NCBI GenBank assembly: GCA_963819645.1
Contig: CAWFWZ010000008.1
Span: 97,653 to 161,652 of the forward strand
Length of the DNA stretch: 64,000 nucleotides
Reading direction: 5' to 3'
Origin: CAVVDY01 sp963819645
GTDB taxonomy: Bacteria; Acidobacteriota; Terriglobia; Terriglobales; Acidobacteriaceae
Below are positions 1 to 9,190 of the stretch, piece after piece. A program made the translations under genes and the position numbers. The notes below the pieces were generated by a model, which had not been told where the DNA came from, did not search any database, and worked only from the letters and a program-made list of their open reading frames with translations. The stretch's first letter is position 1. Every line of letters starts with the position of its first letter.

Positions 1-352
1 TCGTCTGGCTGCAAGAACCCCACCGGAGGCAAGATTCTAGAGTGCATGCAATTACTTGCACGCGATTCAGAATCGAAGGCTAAGCTGTGGTTGGAAGCGT
101 ATCGTTCGACTACTGCTATGTCAAGACGAATCATGTCGTTAATTGGGATTGAATGCCCGAAACTGGACCGCAAGCTATTTCATAGTGAGCACGCGCTACT
201 GCGGCAGGCCAGATCGGAATGTAACCCGGGCTCGCTTACACAGTGCGATCGTTTGTCGATGTCAGTCTCCTCGACCCGCATCTACAAATCCACTGGCCAA
301 CGGTTCTCTCGCAGTCCTAAACTGTTCCACTTACTTACCACCACATCTCGTT
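1..352. other. no convincing gene (left edge of window)
   Basis: I see no recognisable protein, RNA gene or hairpin in this stretch. Open frames of about 100 codons exist on the + strand, but they lack ribosome binding sites and resemble no family. The only functional signal is the AGGGGG at about 353-358, which serves the next gene. Confidence 0.5.
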
Positions 353-362
353 AGGGGGATTC

Positions 363-1235
363 GTGAACCGCTTCGCAATCACGTTGTGCCTGCTCGCCGC
401 AATGGGTGTCGCGGTTGGCTTTGCTCAGGATGCACCCAAGGACAACGCGAACCTCAGTCCTAAGGTTCAGGCGTGGACGATTCTCGACGACGGGCTGGCC
501 AGCTCCAGCTATGAAAAACGGGCGAAAGCGGCACAGGTCCTGGGCATGATCAAAGGCGATCCCGAAGCCGAGCGCCTCGCGCTCAAGGCTTTGAGCGATG
601 ATCGTCCGGAAGTGCGGGCCTCCGGGGCAGCGGCGCTAGGCGATATCGGCAACAAAACCGCCACACCCGAGCTGCACAAGATGTTCAAGGACACCGATAT
701 TACCGTCATCATGGCATCCGCCCGCTCGCTGCTCGACTTGGGCGACAAGAGCGGGTACGAGGTGTATTACGCCATCCTCACCGGCGAGACCAAGACCGGC
801 ACCAGCCTGCTCGATCAACAGAAGAAGATGTTGAAAGATCCGCAAAAACTGGCGCAGTTCGGCTTCGAGCAGGGAATCGGCTTCGTTCCATTTGCCGGCA
901 TCGGCTGGTCGGCATTCAAGATGTTGCGCAAAGACGATACCTCTCCAATCCTCGCGGCATCTGCCATGACCTTGGCCGATGACCCTGATCCCAAGAGCGC
1001 AACCGCTCTGGTCAACGCTTCCGAGACGCAAAAGAGCTGGATCGTGCGTGCCGCGGCATTGAACGCGCTCGCCACACGGGGCGATCCCCGTTACATCAAG
1101 GCCGCTGAAGAATCGCTAACCGACGAAAAGGAAGAGGTGCAGTACTCCGCTGCGGCCGCTGTGATCCGGCTCAGCGACATCGCCGAACATCGTCCTGCTC
1201 CGGCCAGGCACCCGGCAGCGAAAGGCAAGCGCTAA
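363..1235 (+). CDS. secreted HEAT-repeat protein
   Basis: A protein of 290 residues begins with a GTG preceded by a good Shine-Dalgarno sequence (AGGGGGAT). Residues 1-22 form a signal peptide ending at a probable Ala-Gln cleavage site, so export is expected. Two blocks of paired helices with HEAT-like spacing are visible, at about 50-140 (alternating Ala/Leu-rich helices, motif 'RASGAAALGDIG') and about 215-280 ('RAAALNALATRGD'). A Gly/Phe-rich hydrophobic stretch lies between them at about 165-190. HEAT repeats act as protein-binding scaffolds; no enzymatic motif is visible and the partner is unknown. The gene stands alone, 74 bases before the amidohydrolase on the same strand. Confidence 0.75.
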   Translation: MNRFAITLCLLAAMGVAVGFAQDAPKDNANLSPKVQAWTILDDGLASSSYEKRAKAAQVLGMIKGDPEAERLALKALSDDRPEVRASGAAALGDIGNKTATPELHKMFKDTDITVIMASARSLLDLGDKSGYEVYYAILTGETKTGTSLLDQQKKMLKDPQKLAQFGFEQGIGFVPFAGIGWSAFKMLRKDDTSPILAASAMTLADDPDPKSATALVNASETQKSWIVRAAALNALATRGDPRYIKAAEESLTDEKEEVQYSAAAAVIRLSDIAEHRPAPARHPAAKGKR

Positions 1236-1309
1236 GCGGTCGATTGCGAAAGACAACGTTTGCACGCCGGCCGCAGGTCGGCGACTCGCCGGAGTAGAAT
1301 TGCACCGCC

Positions 1310-2644
1310 ATGAACACTAAGCGACTTCTCCGTATATTGAGCTGCGCGGCCTTTGGGTTTGCACTGGGCGTATGCGCACAGACTTCGACCGTAAGTGCGA
1401 CCGCCGGCGCGGTAACGGTCATCCGTGCCGGATATCTCATCGACCCCGTCTCGGGCCAGACCAAACAGAACCAAGTAATCGTCATCCGCGGCAATCGCAT
1501 CGAGAGCGTAGGCGGAGCGGGCTCGGCGCTTCCAGCCGGAGCCAAGGTCATCGATCTTTCCAACGCCACCGTTCTGCCCGGCATGATCGAGTCGCACACC
1601 CACATCTTTCTTCAGGGAGAGGACCCGGCGCTCGGCGGATACGACATTCAGTTGCTGAAGTTTCCGCTCGCCTACCGCGCTGCGCGGGCGACGGTGTCGG
1701 CGCGCCGCGCGTTGGAGCAGGGCTTTACTACCATCCGCGACATGGAGACCGAAGGCGCAGGTTACGGGGACGTCGGCATCAAGATGGCGGTGAACGAGGG
1801 ACGCATCCCCGGGCCACGCATCTTCACCACCACACGCGCGATATCGACGACCGGCGGATATCCGCTCGAAGGCTACGCTCCGGAGATCGAAGTCCCCAAG
1901 GGCGTGCAGATCATCGATGGCCCGGTGCAGGCTCGTAAGGCGGCGCGCGAGCAGATGGACTACGGAGCCGACTGGGTCAAGGTTTACATGACACATCGCT
2001 CCTGGGTCGATAAGGATGGGAACCTGGTCTCGCAGCCCACGCTCACGCTGGAAGAGATCAAGGCGATCACCGACGAAGTGCATGGCTGGGGTCGCAAAGT
2101 CGGCTGTCACGCCTACAGCGGCGAGGGCCTGCAACGCGCGCTCGATGGCGGTTGCGATTCGATTGAGCACGGACTACTGATCAGCGATGCGCAGATCGCG
2201 CAGATGAAGCGGCAGGGAACCTGGTACTGTCCGACCCTCGCTATCTATTACAAGGAGTGGTCGCCGGAAGATACACCCGCGGGCAAGCGCGACCGCGCAC
2301 GAGCTGCGGACCACGAACAGTCGTTCAAGAAAGCCTTGCAGGCGGGACTGAAGATCGTTTACGGCACTGATGTCGGCGGCTTCTCCTGGGACCAGCCCAT
2401 CGCGCAGGATTTTCCTTACATGGTGAAGTTCGGCATGTCGCCACTGGAGGCGTTGCGCTCGGCGACGATTCGTCCGGCAGAAATGCTGGGAATGCCCGGC
2501 CAGATCGGCGTGATCGCCCCTGGCGCTTACGCGGACATCATCGCTGTCGATGGCGATCCGCTAAAAAACATCGAAGCGCTCGGCAGCGTTACTTTCGTGA
2601 TGAAGGAAGGGCAGGTGTATAAATCGCCTGCGAGCGTGCACTGA
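1310..2644 (+). CDS. secreted amidohydrolase (imidazolonepropionase/prolidase-like)
   Basis: This 444-residue protein has a signal peptide (1-23) followed by the metal-dependent amidohydrolase fold. The expected metal ligands are all visible: the HTH motif at 96-98, Lys224 in 'VKVYMTHR' (the probable carboxylated lysine), His267, His287 in 'SIEHG' and Asp354 in 'GTDVGG'. The C-terminal 'GAYADIIAVDGDPL' closes the beta-sandwich typical of the family. Secreted members usually act on dipeptides or cyclic amides such as Xaa-Pro; the substrate here cannot be told from sequence. Length is normal. The ribosome binding site is weak (GGAG about 15 bases upstream). It looks monocistronic. Confidence 0.85.
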   Translation: MNTKRLLRILSCAAFGFALGVCAQTSTVSATAGAVTVIRAGYLIDPVSGQTKQNQVIVIRGNRIESVGGAGSALPAGAKVIDLSNATVLPGMIESHTHIFLQGEDPALGGYDIQLLKFPLAYRAARATVSARRALEQGFTTIRDMETEGAGYGDVGIKMAVNEGRIPGPRIFTTTRAISTTGGYPLEGYAPEIEVPKGVQIIDGPVQARKAAREQMDYGADWVKVYMTHRSWVDKDGNLVSQPTLTLEEIKAITDEVHGWGRKVGCHAYSGEGLQRALDGGCDSIEHGLLISDAQIAQMKRQGTWYCPTLAIYYKEWSPEDTPAGKRDRARAADHEQSFKKALQAGLKIVYGTDVGGFSWDQPIAQDFPYMVKFGMSPLEALRSATIRPAEMLGMPGQIGVIAPGAYADIIAVDGDPLKNIEALGSVTFVMKEGQVYKSPASVH

Positions 2645-2656
2645 AAAAACCAAGCT

Positions 2657-2706
2657 CTGTCATCCCGAGCGGAGCGCAGCGGAGCCGAGGGACCTGCAGT
2701 TTCCCG
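2657..2706. repeat. dispersed intergenic repeat (TCATCCCGAGCGGAGC type)
   Basis: The segment reads TCATCCCGAGCGGAGCGCAG and ends in GAGGGACCTG. A diverged relative starts at 17815 (TCATCCTGAGC...CGAAGGATCTG). Elements of this kind sit between genes in many acidobacterial genomes. It lies after the stop of the amidohydrolase and before the convergent VWA gene, so it could also act in transcript termination. Confidence 0.5.
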
Positions 2707-2748
2707 ACTGGCCCAAACAGAGTCCTACGAACAACCCTCTCCGAGCCG

Positions 2749-3840
2749 CTATTCCCTCGCCATGGCGTAATAGCCTTGGCGTGCCTGCACCTTCAGCGCA
2801 TCGTTCGTCGTCTTGAGCTGGACCTTGCGATAGGTGCCATCGAGCTTGTTGTTGGTTGGCGTGTAGCCGATGTTGTATTGGCTGCGTAGCTCATTCTGAA
2901 TCTGGTCGAAGGCCTGGCGCAGCTTGTCCTGCTTGTTGCCGACTTCGATTACGCGTCCGCCGGTCTCCTCCGCCAACTTCTTCATCTCAGCGTCGCCACT
3001 GTAGCCGAACCCGCCATAGAATCCGCGGTCGGCGATCAATATGACATAGCAGATGGTATCCGCTTTCTGCGCTGCCTCGATCGCGTCTTTGATACGCAGA
3101 CGACTGCCTTCGTCTTCGCCGTCGGTGAAAACGATCATTGCTTTGCGGCCAACTTCGCTCTTCAACTTCTCGTCGGCTGCGAGATAGATTGCGTCATATA
3201 GAGCAGTGCTGCGCGGATGAGCGTTAGGCACCGGGCCGCCACCCATGCCGGGCAGACCGCCGCCGGAAGCTCCGCCGTTAATTTCCAGCTTGCCGAGCGC
3301 GCGTGCCAGTTGGCTGACGTTATTGGTGAAATCCTGGTCGAGATCGATATCGGCGTCGAAGTTAATCAGGAATGCCAGGTCTTTAGGGCGAAGCACACTG
3401 TGCAGAAACTCAGTACACGATTGCTGCTCGAGTGGCAGCACATGCATCTGACTCGGACTGGTATCGATCAGGATGCCAAGAGTGAGAGGCTGGTTCGACT
3501 CTGCCGAGAAGTACTTGATGGTCTGAGGCTTGCCGTCTTCAAACACCTGGAAATCACTTTTCGTCAGGCTAGGAATCAACATACCATGCTTGTCTTTTAC
3601 ATTGAAAAATAAGTTGACGACGTTGACCTGCGACTTGAAGGTCTCTAGCGAATCGTCGGGGCCGGGCTCCTGCGAAGCTGCCGGGGGATGGGCCGGCGGC
3701 GGCTGGGAAGCGGAATCCTCAATCTGCGCCGCGAGGGGCCGGCTGCCAAGGAAGAGCATTCCGGCAATCAGAACCGTCCCGATAAATCGGATTAACAACC
3801 TAACGTCTCTTTGCATGCGAATGCATCCATTGTATTGCAA
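2749..3840 (-). CDS. VWFA-related acidobacterial domain protein
   Basis: The product is a 363-residue secreted protein of the VWFA-related acidobacterial type. A TTG at 3840 is preceded by GAGGAA eight bases upstream; an ATG at 3816 is the alternative start. A hydrophobic signal segment follows (about residues 13-37), then a Pro/Ala/Gln-rich linker, and a von Willebrand A domain from about residue 75. The metal-site motif 'DTSPS' is present, and a Gly-rich loop interrupts the domain near residue 195. The family is much expanded in Acidobacteriota and presumed to bind extracellular ligands through the metal site. It is transcribed divergently from a second VWA gene, and the pair probably arose by duplication. 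Confidence 0.85.
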   Translation of the reverse strand: MQYNGCIRMQRDVRLLIRFIGTVLIAGMLFLGSRPLAAQIEDSASQPPPAHPPAASQEPGPDDSLETFKSQVNVVNLFFNVKDKHGMLIPSLTKSDFQVFEDGKPQTIKYFSAESNQPLTLGILIDTSPSQMHVLPLEQQSCTEFLHSVLRPKDLAFLINFDADIDLDQDFTNNVSQLARALGKLEINGGASGGGLPGMGGGPVPNAHPRSTALYDAIYLAADEKLKSEVGRKAMIVFTDGEDEGSRLRIKDAIEAAQKADTICYVILIADRGFYGGFGYSGDAEMKKLAEETGGRVIEVGNKQDKLRQAFDQIQNELRSQYNIGYTPTNNKLDGTYRKVQLKTTNDALKVQARQGYYAMARE

Positions 3841-3925
3841 CCGTAATTCCTCGGCCCGAAGGTAGCGGCTAGCTAGCGTATACTGAGCTCAAGTTCCGGC
3901 TACCGTGGAGACCCCAAAACTGACC

Positions 3926-5287
3926 ATGTTCAATCGGCGATTGAGCTCTTGGATTGTTTGCGCCGCAGCTTCGGCGCTGCTTCTTACTGCTGGTTCTCTG
4001 CGGTCTCAAGACAAACTGCCGGACGCTCCCATTCCGCAGAACAACGCTCCTGTTCCTCAGGTCAGCGTGCCTACGCCGGACACGTCGAACAGTGGAGGCC
4101 AGTCCTCCTCTGCAGCAAACCCGCAATCCGGTCCAAATACTCGCCCGGCCGATCAGGGAGATACCGGACAGCAGAATCCGGAGGCGCCTCCGCCAGGATC
4201 ACAGGAAATTAAGACGATCCCTCCGGGTCAGGCATCCACCGCACCGGGCAGCGGTGTCGATGAGCTTTTCAAGCTGCGAGTCAACGTAAACTTCGTCTCC
4301 GTGCCGGTCACGGTCAAAGACCACGACGGACACCTTGTAGCCGGACTACTCCAGAAAGACTTCAGCATCTACGAAGACGGCATCTCGCAGAAGGTCACCT
4401 TTTTTACCAGCGATCCGTTTCCGCTGTCGACCGCTCTCGTCATCGACGTGGGGCTGCCTGATACGACGCTGAAGAAAGTAAGCCAGACCTACTCGGCGCT
4501 GACAGGCGCCTTCGGTCCCTTTGATAACACGGCTGTCTTTACTTATGGCAACGCGGTGACCAAGCAGTCGGACTTCGGCAACGCTCAGCGGGTGCAGATC
4601 GCGCTCAACCGGATCCGTGATCTTTCCGGAGATACGCCGGGACCGCAGCAGTTGGGAGGGCCATTCGGCTCAGGCCCGACGACCAATGGCAAGCCGGTCG
4701 ATCCCGGACGCTTGCAGGTCAATACTCCTTCGCGTCCATCGGCGGTGTTGAACGATGCCATCCTGATGGCTGCGCAGGACCTCTCACACCAGTCGCGTGA
4801 GAGCCGCAAGATTATTTTTGTGGTCAGCAATGGTCGCGAATACGGCAGCCGCGCCAGCTACGAGCAAGTACTGAAGGTCCTGCTCACGCAGAACATTGCG
4901 GTGTACGCCATCGGAGTTGATTCTGCCGCGATACCCGGCTATCGCGAACTGGGCAAGCTGCACATTCCGACGCAAGGCTACACCGACATTCTGCCCAAAT
5001 ACGCCAACGCGACCGGCGGCGACGTGATCAACGAAATGTCGCGCGAGGCCATCGAAAGCGCCTATCAGCAGATCACGCTACAGGCGCGCAACCAGTACAC
5101 TTTGGGCTACAACACCACGCAAAGCCCGTCGAGCAAGTATCGCGATATTGAAGTGAGAGTGAAGCGTCCGGGACTGCTGGTGACGGCCAAGCACGGCTAC
5201 TACCCGTTGCCGCCGCCGCCGCGCGACAAACCGGAATCGGCACAGCAAACTCCGCCGGGAGCGCCGCAGAACTCCAATCCGCAGTAA
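3926..5287 (+). CDS. VWFA-related acidobacterial domain protein
   Basis: This second VWA-type secreted protein has about 453 residues. I place the start at ATG 3926 because it begins a clean signal peptide (basic residues, then a long Ala/Leu core); a GTG at 3905 would add seven residues. A Pro/Gln/Ser-rich linker covers about 28-115 and precedes the VWA domain at about 130-420. The metal site is degenerate: it reads 'VIDVGLPD' where the first paralogue has DTSPS, so metal-dependent binding may be lost. The tail is Pro-rich. It is divergent from 2749-3840 with about 85 bases between starts, so a shared promoter region is likely. Confidence 0.85.
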   Translation: MFNRRLSSWIVCAAASALLLTAGSLRSQDKLPDAPIPQNNAPVPQVSVPTPDTSNSGGQSSSAANPQSGPNTRPADQGDTGQQNPEAPPPGSQEIKTIPPGQASTAPGSGVDELFKLRVNVNFVSVPVTVKDHDGHLVAGLLQKDFSIYEDGISQKVTFFTSDPFPLSTALVIDVGLPDTTLKKVSQTYSALTGAFGPFDNTAVFTYGNAVTKQSDFGNAQRVQIALNRIRDLSGDTPGPQQLGGPFGSGPTTNGKPVDPGRLQVNTPSRPSAVLNDAILMAAQDLSHQSRESRKIIFVVSNGREYGSRASYEQVLKVLLTQNIAVYAIGVDSAAIPGYRELGKLHIPTQGYTDILPKYANATGGDVINEMSREAIESAYQQITLQARNQYTLGYNTTQSPSSKYRDIEVRVKRPGLLVTAKHGYYPLPPPPRDKPESAQQTPPGAPQNSNPQ

Positions 5288-5290
5288 GCG

Positions 5291-6025
5291 CTATTCGTTC
5301 AACCGCAGCGACGTGGCCCCCAGGATTGGGCCAGAGTCGCCTTGCTGCACAAACACGACCAGCTTCAGGTTCGCAGGATTCCAGTCGTGCTTCAGGGAAA
5401 CGTCCACCTTCTTTTGGAACTCGCCCTTCGACAGCGTACCGATGCTGCGAAGCTCGCGTACCACGCCGGCATGATGAAGTGTCCGGCCACCGTTTTCGCC
5501 GCCTTTGATGTCGCTCGACAGCCCGTCTTCGGTTACCGCGAGATAGACCCTGCCTTTTCCGTTTTCCCCTTTGACCGAAATCTGATACGCATCGCCGCCC
5601 GCCTTGGCGACGGTAATCATGGCGGGCTTATCTTTCTTTAAGGCTGCATCGATGTCGTGGGCGATAACGTTGGCATCGCTCCCCAGCACCTGCTGCTGGC
5701 CGTCGATGACCATCTGCGGCGTATACGGAGACGCCAGCCCGAAGTGCTGCGCGTACTCCTGTTGCCGCTCCGTAAATTCGTGTGACGAGAAACGGTCAGT
5801 CCAGCTGGGCTGGTCCCAATAGTCGACGTGCTCGCCCAGCACGATAATGTCCATCCCCTTCGTCCCATTCATCTGGCTGAGCTTGACCAGTATGGCGTCG
5901 GCGGGCGGACAACTGGAGCAGCCCTCGGAGGTGAATAGTTCGACCACCACCGGGCTCTCCGCCGCAAAGGCCGGAGACAACAGACAGAGGGCAATCAGCA
6001 AGGTCAGCGAGCAGAGGACTTTCAT
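5291..6025 (-). CDS. DUF1223 secreted thioredoxin-like protein
   Basis: The 244-residue product has a signal peptide (residues 1-22) followed at once by 'VVVELFTSEGCSSCPPAD'. The CSSC pair at 36-39 is the hallmark of the DUF1223 family, which is predicted to adopt a thioredoxin-like fold. A periplasmic redox role is plausible but unproven. ATG 6025 is preferred over TTG 6043 because it begins the signal peptide directly. It is convergent with the preceding VWA gene, with only three bases between stop codons. Confidence 0.85.
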   Translation of the reverse strand: MKVLCSLTLLIALCLLSPAFAAESPVVVELFTSEGCSSCPPADAILVKLSQMNGTKGMDIIVLGEHVDYWDQPSWTDRFSSHEFTERQQEYAQHFGLASPYTPQMVIDGQQQVLGSDANVIAHDIDAALKKDKPAMITVAKAGGDAYQISVKGENGKGRVYLAVTEDGLSSDIKGGENGGRTLHHAGVVRELRSIGTLSKGEFQKKVDVSLKHDWNPANLKLVVFVQQGDSGPILGATSLRLNE

Positions 6026-6206
6026 GTTCCGTTGGACTCGCAAACCGGGGTGAAGGTTACATGCCAGCTGTCACTTTTGCCGTCCCGGGGACTCACATCC
6101 CTGGCGTTTGGCGATGCCAGCCGGGCACGTCGGGCGGAGTTTTGCTCGATGTGCCCGGGCTCTTAGCCGAAGCTTATGATGTCCCCCAGCGAGGTGGGAC
6201 AGCAGA

Positions 6207-6875
6207 ATGTCCAGCACTGCCGTGCGAGAGTCACGATCGCCGTTGCAGGAACGCGAATTGGTCGCGCGCATCCTCGCGGGCGAGCGCCAACTCTTCCACG
6301 ACCTGGTGCGCCCCTACGAGCGCAGCGTCTATTTCGCGGCGTATTCCATCCTCGACAACGAGCATGATGCTGAAGATGTCGCGCAGGAGACGGTGCTCAA
6401 GGCGCTAAAAAACCTGGCCTCATTTCGCGGTGAAGCTAAGTTCGGCACATGGCTGGTGTCCATCGCCATCAATGAAGCACGCGCCCGCTTGCGGCATAAC
6501 AAGGTTCTGAAGTTCGAGTCGGTAGACGCGGTGCAGGAGGAAGACGACGGCTGTTTCGTGCCGGAGGTGTTGAGCGACTGGCGCGAAATTCCCTCCGACG
6601 CGCTGGAGCGCAAAGAGGTTCGCGAGCTGTTGCGCTCAGCACTGGAGTCACTTCCTCCCATCTACCGCGAAGTTCTGGTTTTGCGCGACGTACAGGAGTT
6701 CAACATCGCCGACACCGCGCAAATGCTGGGCGTCAACGAAGGAGTGGTGAAGACGCGGCTGCTGCGGGCCAGGTTGATGATGCAGAAAATCCTCGCGCCT
6801 CAGTTGAAGACTCAGCATGCCAGCGGAGGCATCTTCGGCCTGTTCAAGCGGAAAGCGGGTGGCTCATGGTTCTGA
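6207..6875 (+). CDS. ECF-type RNA polymerase sigma factor
   Basis: The 222-residue protein shows the two-domain architecture of extracytoplasmic-function sigma factors. Region 2 lies at about 25-95, with the helix 'DEHDAEDVAQETVLKALK' used to melt promoters, and region 4 lies at about 140-195, with a helix-turn-helix ('NIADTAQMLGVNEGVVKTR'). The start is set by GAGGTGG eleven bases upstream. The stop overlaps the start of the zinc-finger gene by ten bases, the usual layout for a sigma factor and its cognate anti-sigma. The C-terminal 25 residues are extra and basic. Target promoters cannot be identified from this window. Confidence 0.9.
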   Translation: MSSTAVRESRSPLQERELVARILAGERQLFHDLVRPYERSVYFAAYSILDNEHDAEDVAQETVLKALKNLASFRGEAKFGTWLVSIAINEARARLRHNKVLKFESVDAVQEEDDGCFVPEVLSDWREIPSDALERKEVRELLRSALESLPPIYREVLVLRDVQEFNIADTAQMLGVNEGVVKTRLLRARLMMQKILAPQLKTQHASGGIFGLFKRKAGGSWF

Positions 6876-7114
6876 ATTGCAGACACGTGTGGGACCAGAT
6901 CTCGAACTACATCGACGGTACGGTTCCGCCCGAGCTTCGCAAGGCGGTCGAGGAACATCTGGCCCACTGTCGCCATTGCTCCGCTGTGCTCGACTCCACC
7001 CGCAACATCCTGGTGCTGGTTGCCGACGAACGTACCTTTGAACTCCCGATTGGATATAGCGACCGCCTGCACGCGAGATTGCAGCAGGAGTTGGAAATGC
7101 AGGCGTTGGAGTGA
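6866..7114 (+). CDS. zinc-finger anti-sigma factor (soluble)
   Basis: This is an 82-residue protein with the ZAS signature: an N-terminal Cys-His, then 'HLAHCRHC' (HxxxCxxC), which binds zinc and docks on the sigma factor. There is no transmembrane segment, so it is a short soluble anti-sigma and likely senses a cytoplasmic signal such as redox state through the zinc site. Translation is probably coupled to the sigma gene by their ten-base overlap. Confidence 0.85.
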   Translation: MVLNCRHVWDQISNYIDGTVPPELRKAVEEHLAHCRHCSAVLDSTRNILVLVADERTFELPIGYSDRLHARLQQELEMQALE

Positions 7115-7156
7115 GCTCTATACAGGAGGGTGAAACTGGTATTTGCGAGAATTCGC

Positions 7157-7228
7157 GTCAGGGCACGACCTCGGTCGTGCCGATAGGCACTTGATTTTCC
7201 CTATCGCGAGCGGACTTTAGTCCGCGAG
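7157..7228. repeat. dispersed hairpins: GGCACGAC...GTCGTGCC and GCGGACTTTAGTCCGC
   Basis: Two small hairpins sit together. One at 7162-7181 pairs GGCACGAC with GTCGTGCC; the other at about 7208-7225 pairs GCGGACT with AGTCCGC. Relatives of the first occur at 14908-14936, 17768-17795 and, inverted, at 17961-17989, often joined to CGCGTCAG. A relative of the second occurs near 19030. These are intergenic interspersed elements, here also well placed to end the sigma operon. Confidence 0.6.
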
Positions 7229-7265
7229 CGTCGCTCTTCGGATATTCAATGGCGCCTACAAGGCA

Positions 7266-7758
7266 TCACCTGATAACCTTCATCACCTTCCACGGTTTCG
7301 CCTTGGGCATGCCCGGAGGCATGTTCATGGCAATCATCTTGATCTCCGCCGTCTTCTCGTCACTGCTCAACTTCATCATGTAGCGAAAGGTTTCCTGCGT
7401 ATTCGGATCTTTGACTGTTATCAGCAGCCCGTCCGGATTCAGCTCAGCTTTGACCAGTGGATCGTTCACAAACTCGTCGCTCACGTGTTTTAGCTCGCCG
7501 TTGTCATTTAGATCGATTTTCTTGGCGCGCTGCTACGGAGCCGGAGAACTGTTCACCGGAGAGATTAAGGTTCAACAGAATCCAGGGCTTGTTCTCAAAC
7601 GCCCCGATCCAATTGCCCGCATAAGGGACGAGCGGGTTCTTCTTGACCGGAGCCTGAGCGCTGCCCGGAGGTGAGTTTGGATTTGGCTTGGGAGCGGTTT
7701 GGGCTATTGAACCCGACACTAGTAGAAGAAGCGAGCAGGCAAGCAGTGCGCGTGACAT
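7266..7758 (-). pseudogene. small secreted protein, one frameshift
   Basis: The first half (7504-7758) has a signal peptide, a Pro/Lys-rich linker and 'GNWIGAFENKPWILLNLN'. The second half (7266-7484 and a little upstream) carries 'FRYMMKLSSDEKTAEIKMI'. Removing one T at about 7534 joins them through 'AKKIDLNDNGELKHVSDEF' with no other lesion, giving a protein of about 160 residues. Function is unknown, but the layout (short secreted beta-rich domain measuring a load or interaction) is common in Acidobacteriota. A single-base insertion with otherwise perfect coding suggests sequence error at least as much as decay. Confidence 0.65.
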
Positions 7759-7778
7759 CAGGCACCCCCGATGACTAT

Positions 7779-7970
7779 ACGCTACCAGCTAGCAGCCGCC
7801 AGCTATCAGTCAACTTCTATCGCGAATGAGCGATTGTTCAGGCTACGAGCCACGAGCTACCAGCTATTAGCCACCAGCCGCCGAACAACCATCAGCTGCC
7901 AACTGCTTGCTGACAACCGCCAACTTAGAGCTTCTTACTGACAACCGACAACTGACAACTGACAACTTTC
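7779..7970. repeat. AGCTA/CAGC-rich low-complexity intergenic repeats
   Basis: This stretch is built from short iterations such as AGCTACCAGCTATTAGCCAC and CTGACAACTGACAACTTTC. It has no coding signal on either strand. A shorter relative (TTAGCAGCTAGCAATTAGCA) lies at 14820-14839. It separates two leftward genes. Confidence 0.6.
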
Positions 7971-7984
7971 GATCACGCCTTCAG

Positions 7985-8539
7985 TCACGCCTTCAGTCTC
8001 TCTCGATCCACGATCCCGATCTGCACCGGAGCCGCCTGACGCTGCTTCTCCTGCTGATGGCAGGTCCAGCACAGCGGGCGCTTGGGCTGGGCGATGGAAC
8101 CCAGTTCCGTCATATCAACCTGCTGCAGTTCGACCAGCTTGAATTCTTCATTCAGGAAGCCCAGGCGGCCAAACCGCCAATCCGCCGGCGTAAGCGAACG
8201 CGAGCAGATGGTACATGGCTTACCCTCGAACCACTTCTTAAACAGGCGATCGAGATTTTTCGGCGTGGCGTCCACCTGCGCCAGACATTCCTGTCCACAT
8301 GCACCGTTGTTCGGCCAATGGCTACAGGTCTGCACCCGCGCGTCTTCCTTGCCACGCATGGCTTCCCGCAGAGCAAACTTGGGATCCACTTCCACTTCGG
8401 CGCGCTGCTGGTCATCCGGACACACCACCGGCCGGCGGCCACGATTTTTAAAGTAGCTCTGAAGCGTAGACGCGACCGGCAAGCCCACCATGACGGCGGC
8501 CGCGATGAAGAATAGAACGATTGGAAACGCTGCGTACAT
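7985..8539 (-). CDS. membrane-anchored Cys-rich protein, unknown function
   Basis: I place the start at ATG 8539 (184 residues) because GGGGAGG stands just upstream; an in-frame ATG at 8569 lacks such a site. An N-terminal hydrophobic segment (about residues 4-25) should anchor the protein, with the rest outside. The soluble part has Cys clusters: 'CSHWPNNGACGQECL', 'CTICSRSL' and 'CWTCHQQ'. The last resembles a haem c motif (CxxCH), but a single such motif beside several other Cys pairs fits zinc binding equally well. I do not recognise the family. Confidence 0.65.
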   Translation of the reverse strand: MYAAFPIVLFFIAAAVMVGLPVASTLQSYFKNRGRRPVVCPDDQQRAEVEVDPKFALREAMRGKEDARVQTCSHWPNNGACGQECLAQVDATPKNLDRLFKKWFEGKPCTICSRSLTPADWRFGRLGFLNEEFKLVELQQVDMTELGSIAQPKRPLCWTCHQQEKQRQAAPVQIGIVDRERLKA

Positions 8540-8659
8540 CAGGAACCTCCCCGATTGGAGCGGTTCCATTGTCCCGTTGACGTCACTTGCGAACAGTGAC
8601 GCGCCTCACAAGGCCCTGTGACGTGGGTGCACCCCCAATTGGGGACAGCGACGGTGGCG

Positions 8660-9190
8660 CTACTTTTGCCGCGACTCTTTGCCCTCGCCCATCCTGACCC
8701 AGTGAGCGCCGTCGTCCGTAGAGTATTCCGACCACCAATCCACGTGATCGTTGTCGCGAAAGATATTAACCGTCCGAAATTCTACCGGCTTGCCTGAAAT
8801 CTCGGCTTTGCCCAGGTACTCCCAGCGGCTGTGATCGGGGCTGATGCTGAGCTCGGTCATGCGCGGTTTGCCGCCACCGGGTGACATGCCGAACATCTGA
8901 TACGTGGCCTTCTCCCCGTCGAAGGCGTACACCGAAAGATCGCGCGACGCCTTTCCGTCAATCGTGTTGTTCTGGTCGCAGATTACAAAGATGTGGTCCG
9001 GCGACCAGGCGCAGTTGGTCACTCCGCTCACAACCATCGCCTTGCTGTAGTCGGAGTCAACCAGCTTTCCATCGCCGGTCCATTTGCCTCCCACCCATCG
9101 GCCGAGCACGTCGGAGCCAGGCTTAGCAGTATCGGCGGCGGATAACAGGGAACACAGCAGGCAAACAGTAAATGTCAGCTTCCACAACAT
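8660..9190 (-). CDS. secreted protein, DUF1579-like
   Basis: The product has 176 residues counted from ATG 9190, the start that opens directly into a signal peptide (1-18); a longer frame reaches 9235. The mature part is beta-rich with many Trp and Gly residues, for example 'GRWVGGKWTGDGKLVDSD' and 'WWSEYSTDDGAHWVRMGEG'. It resembles the lipocalin-like DUF1579 proteins that are frequent in Acidobacteriota, but the match is by impression only. There is no obvious operon partner. Confidence 0.6.
   Translation of the reverse strand: MLWKLTFTVCLLCSLLSAADTAKPGSDVLGRWVGGKWTGDGKLVDSDYSKAMVVSGVTNCAWSPDHIFVICDQNNTIDGKASRDLSVYAFDGEKATYQMFGMSPGGGKPRMTELSISPDHSRWEYLGKAEISGKPVEFRTVNIFRDNDHVDWWSEYSTDDGAHWVRMGEGKESRQK

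Noticed and set aside
1232..2170. Long minus-strand open frame (312 codons)
   Set aside because: It is antisense to the amidohydrolase, whose active-site motifs prove the + strand frame; the shadow arises from GC-rich codon use.
7985..8539. c-type cytochrome
   Set aside because: One CWTCH motif is present, but there are several other Cys pairs and no further cytochrome features, so zinc binding is equally likely and haem binding is not claimed.
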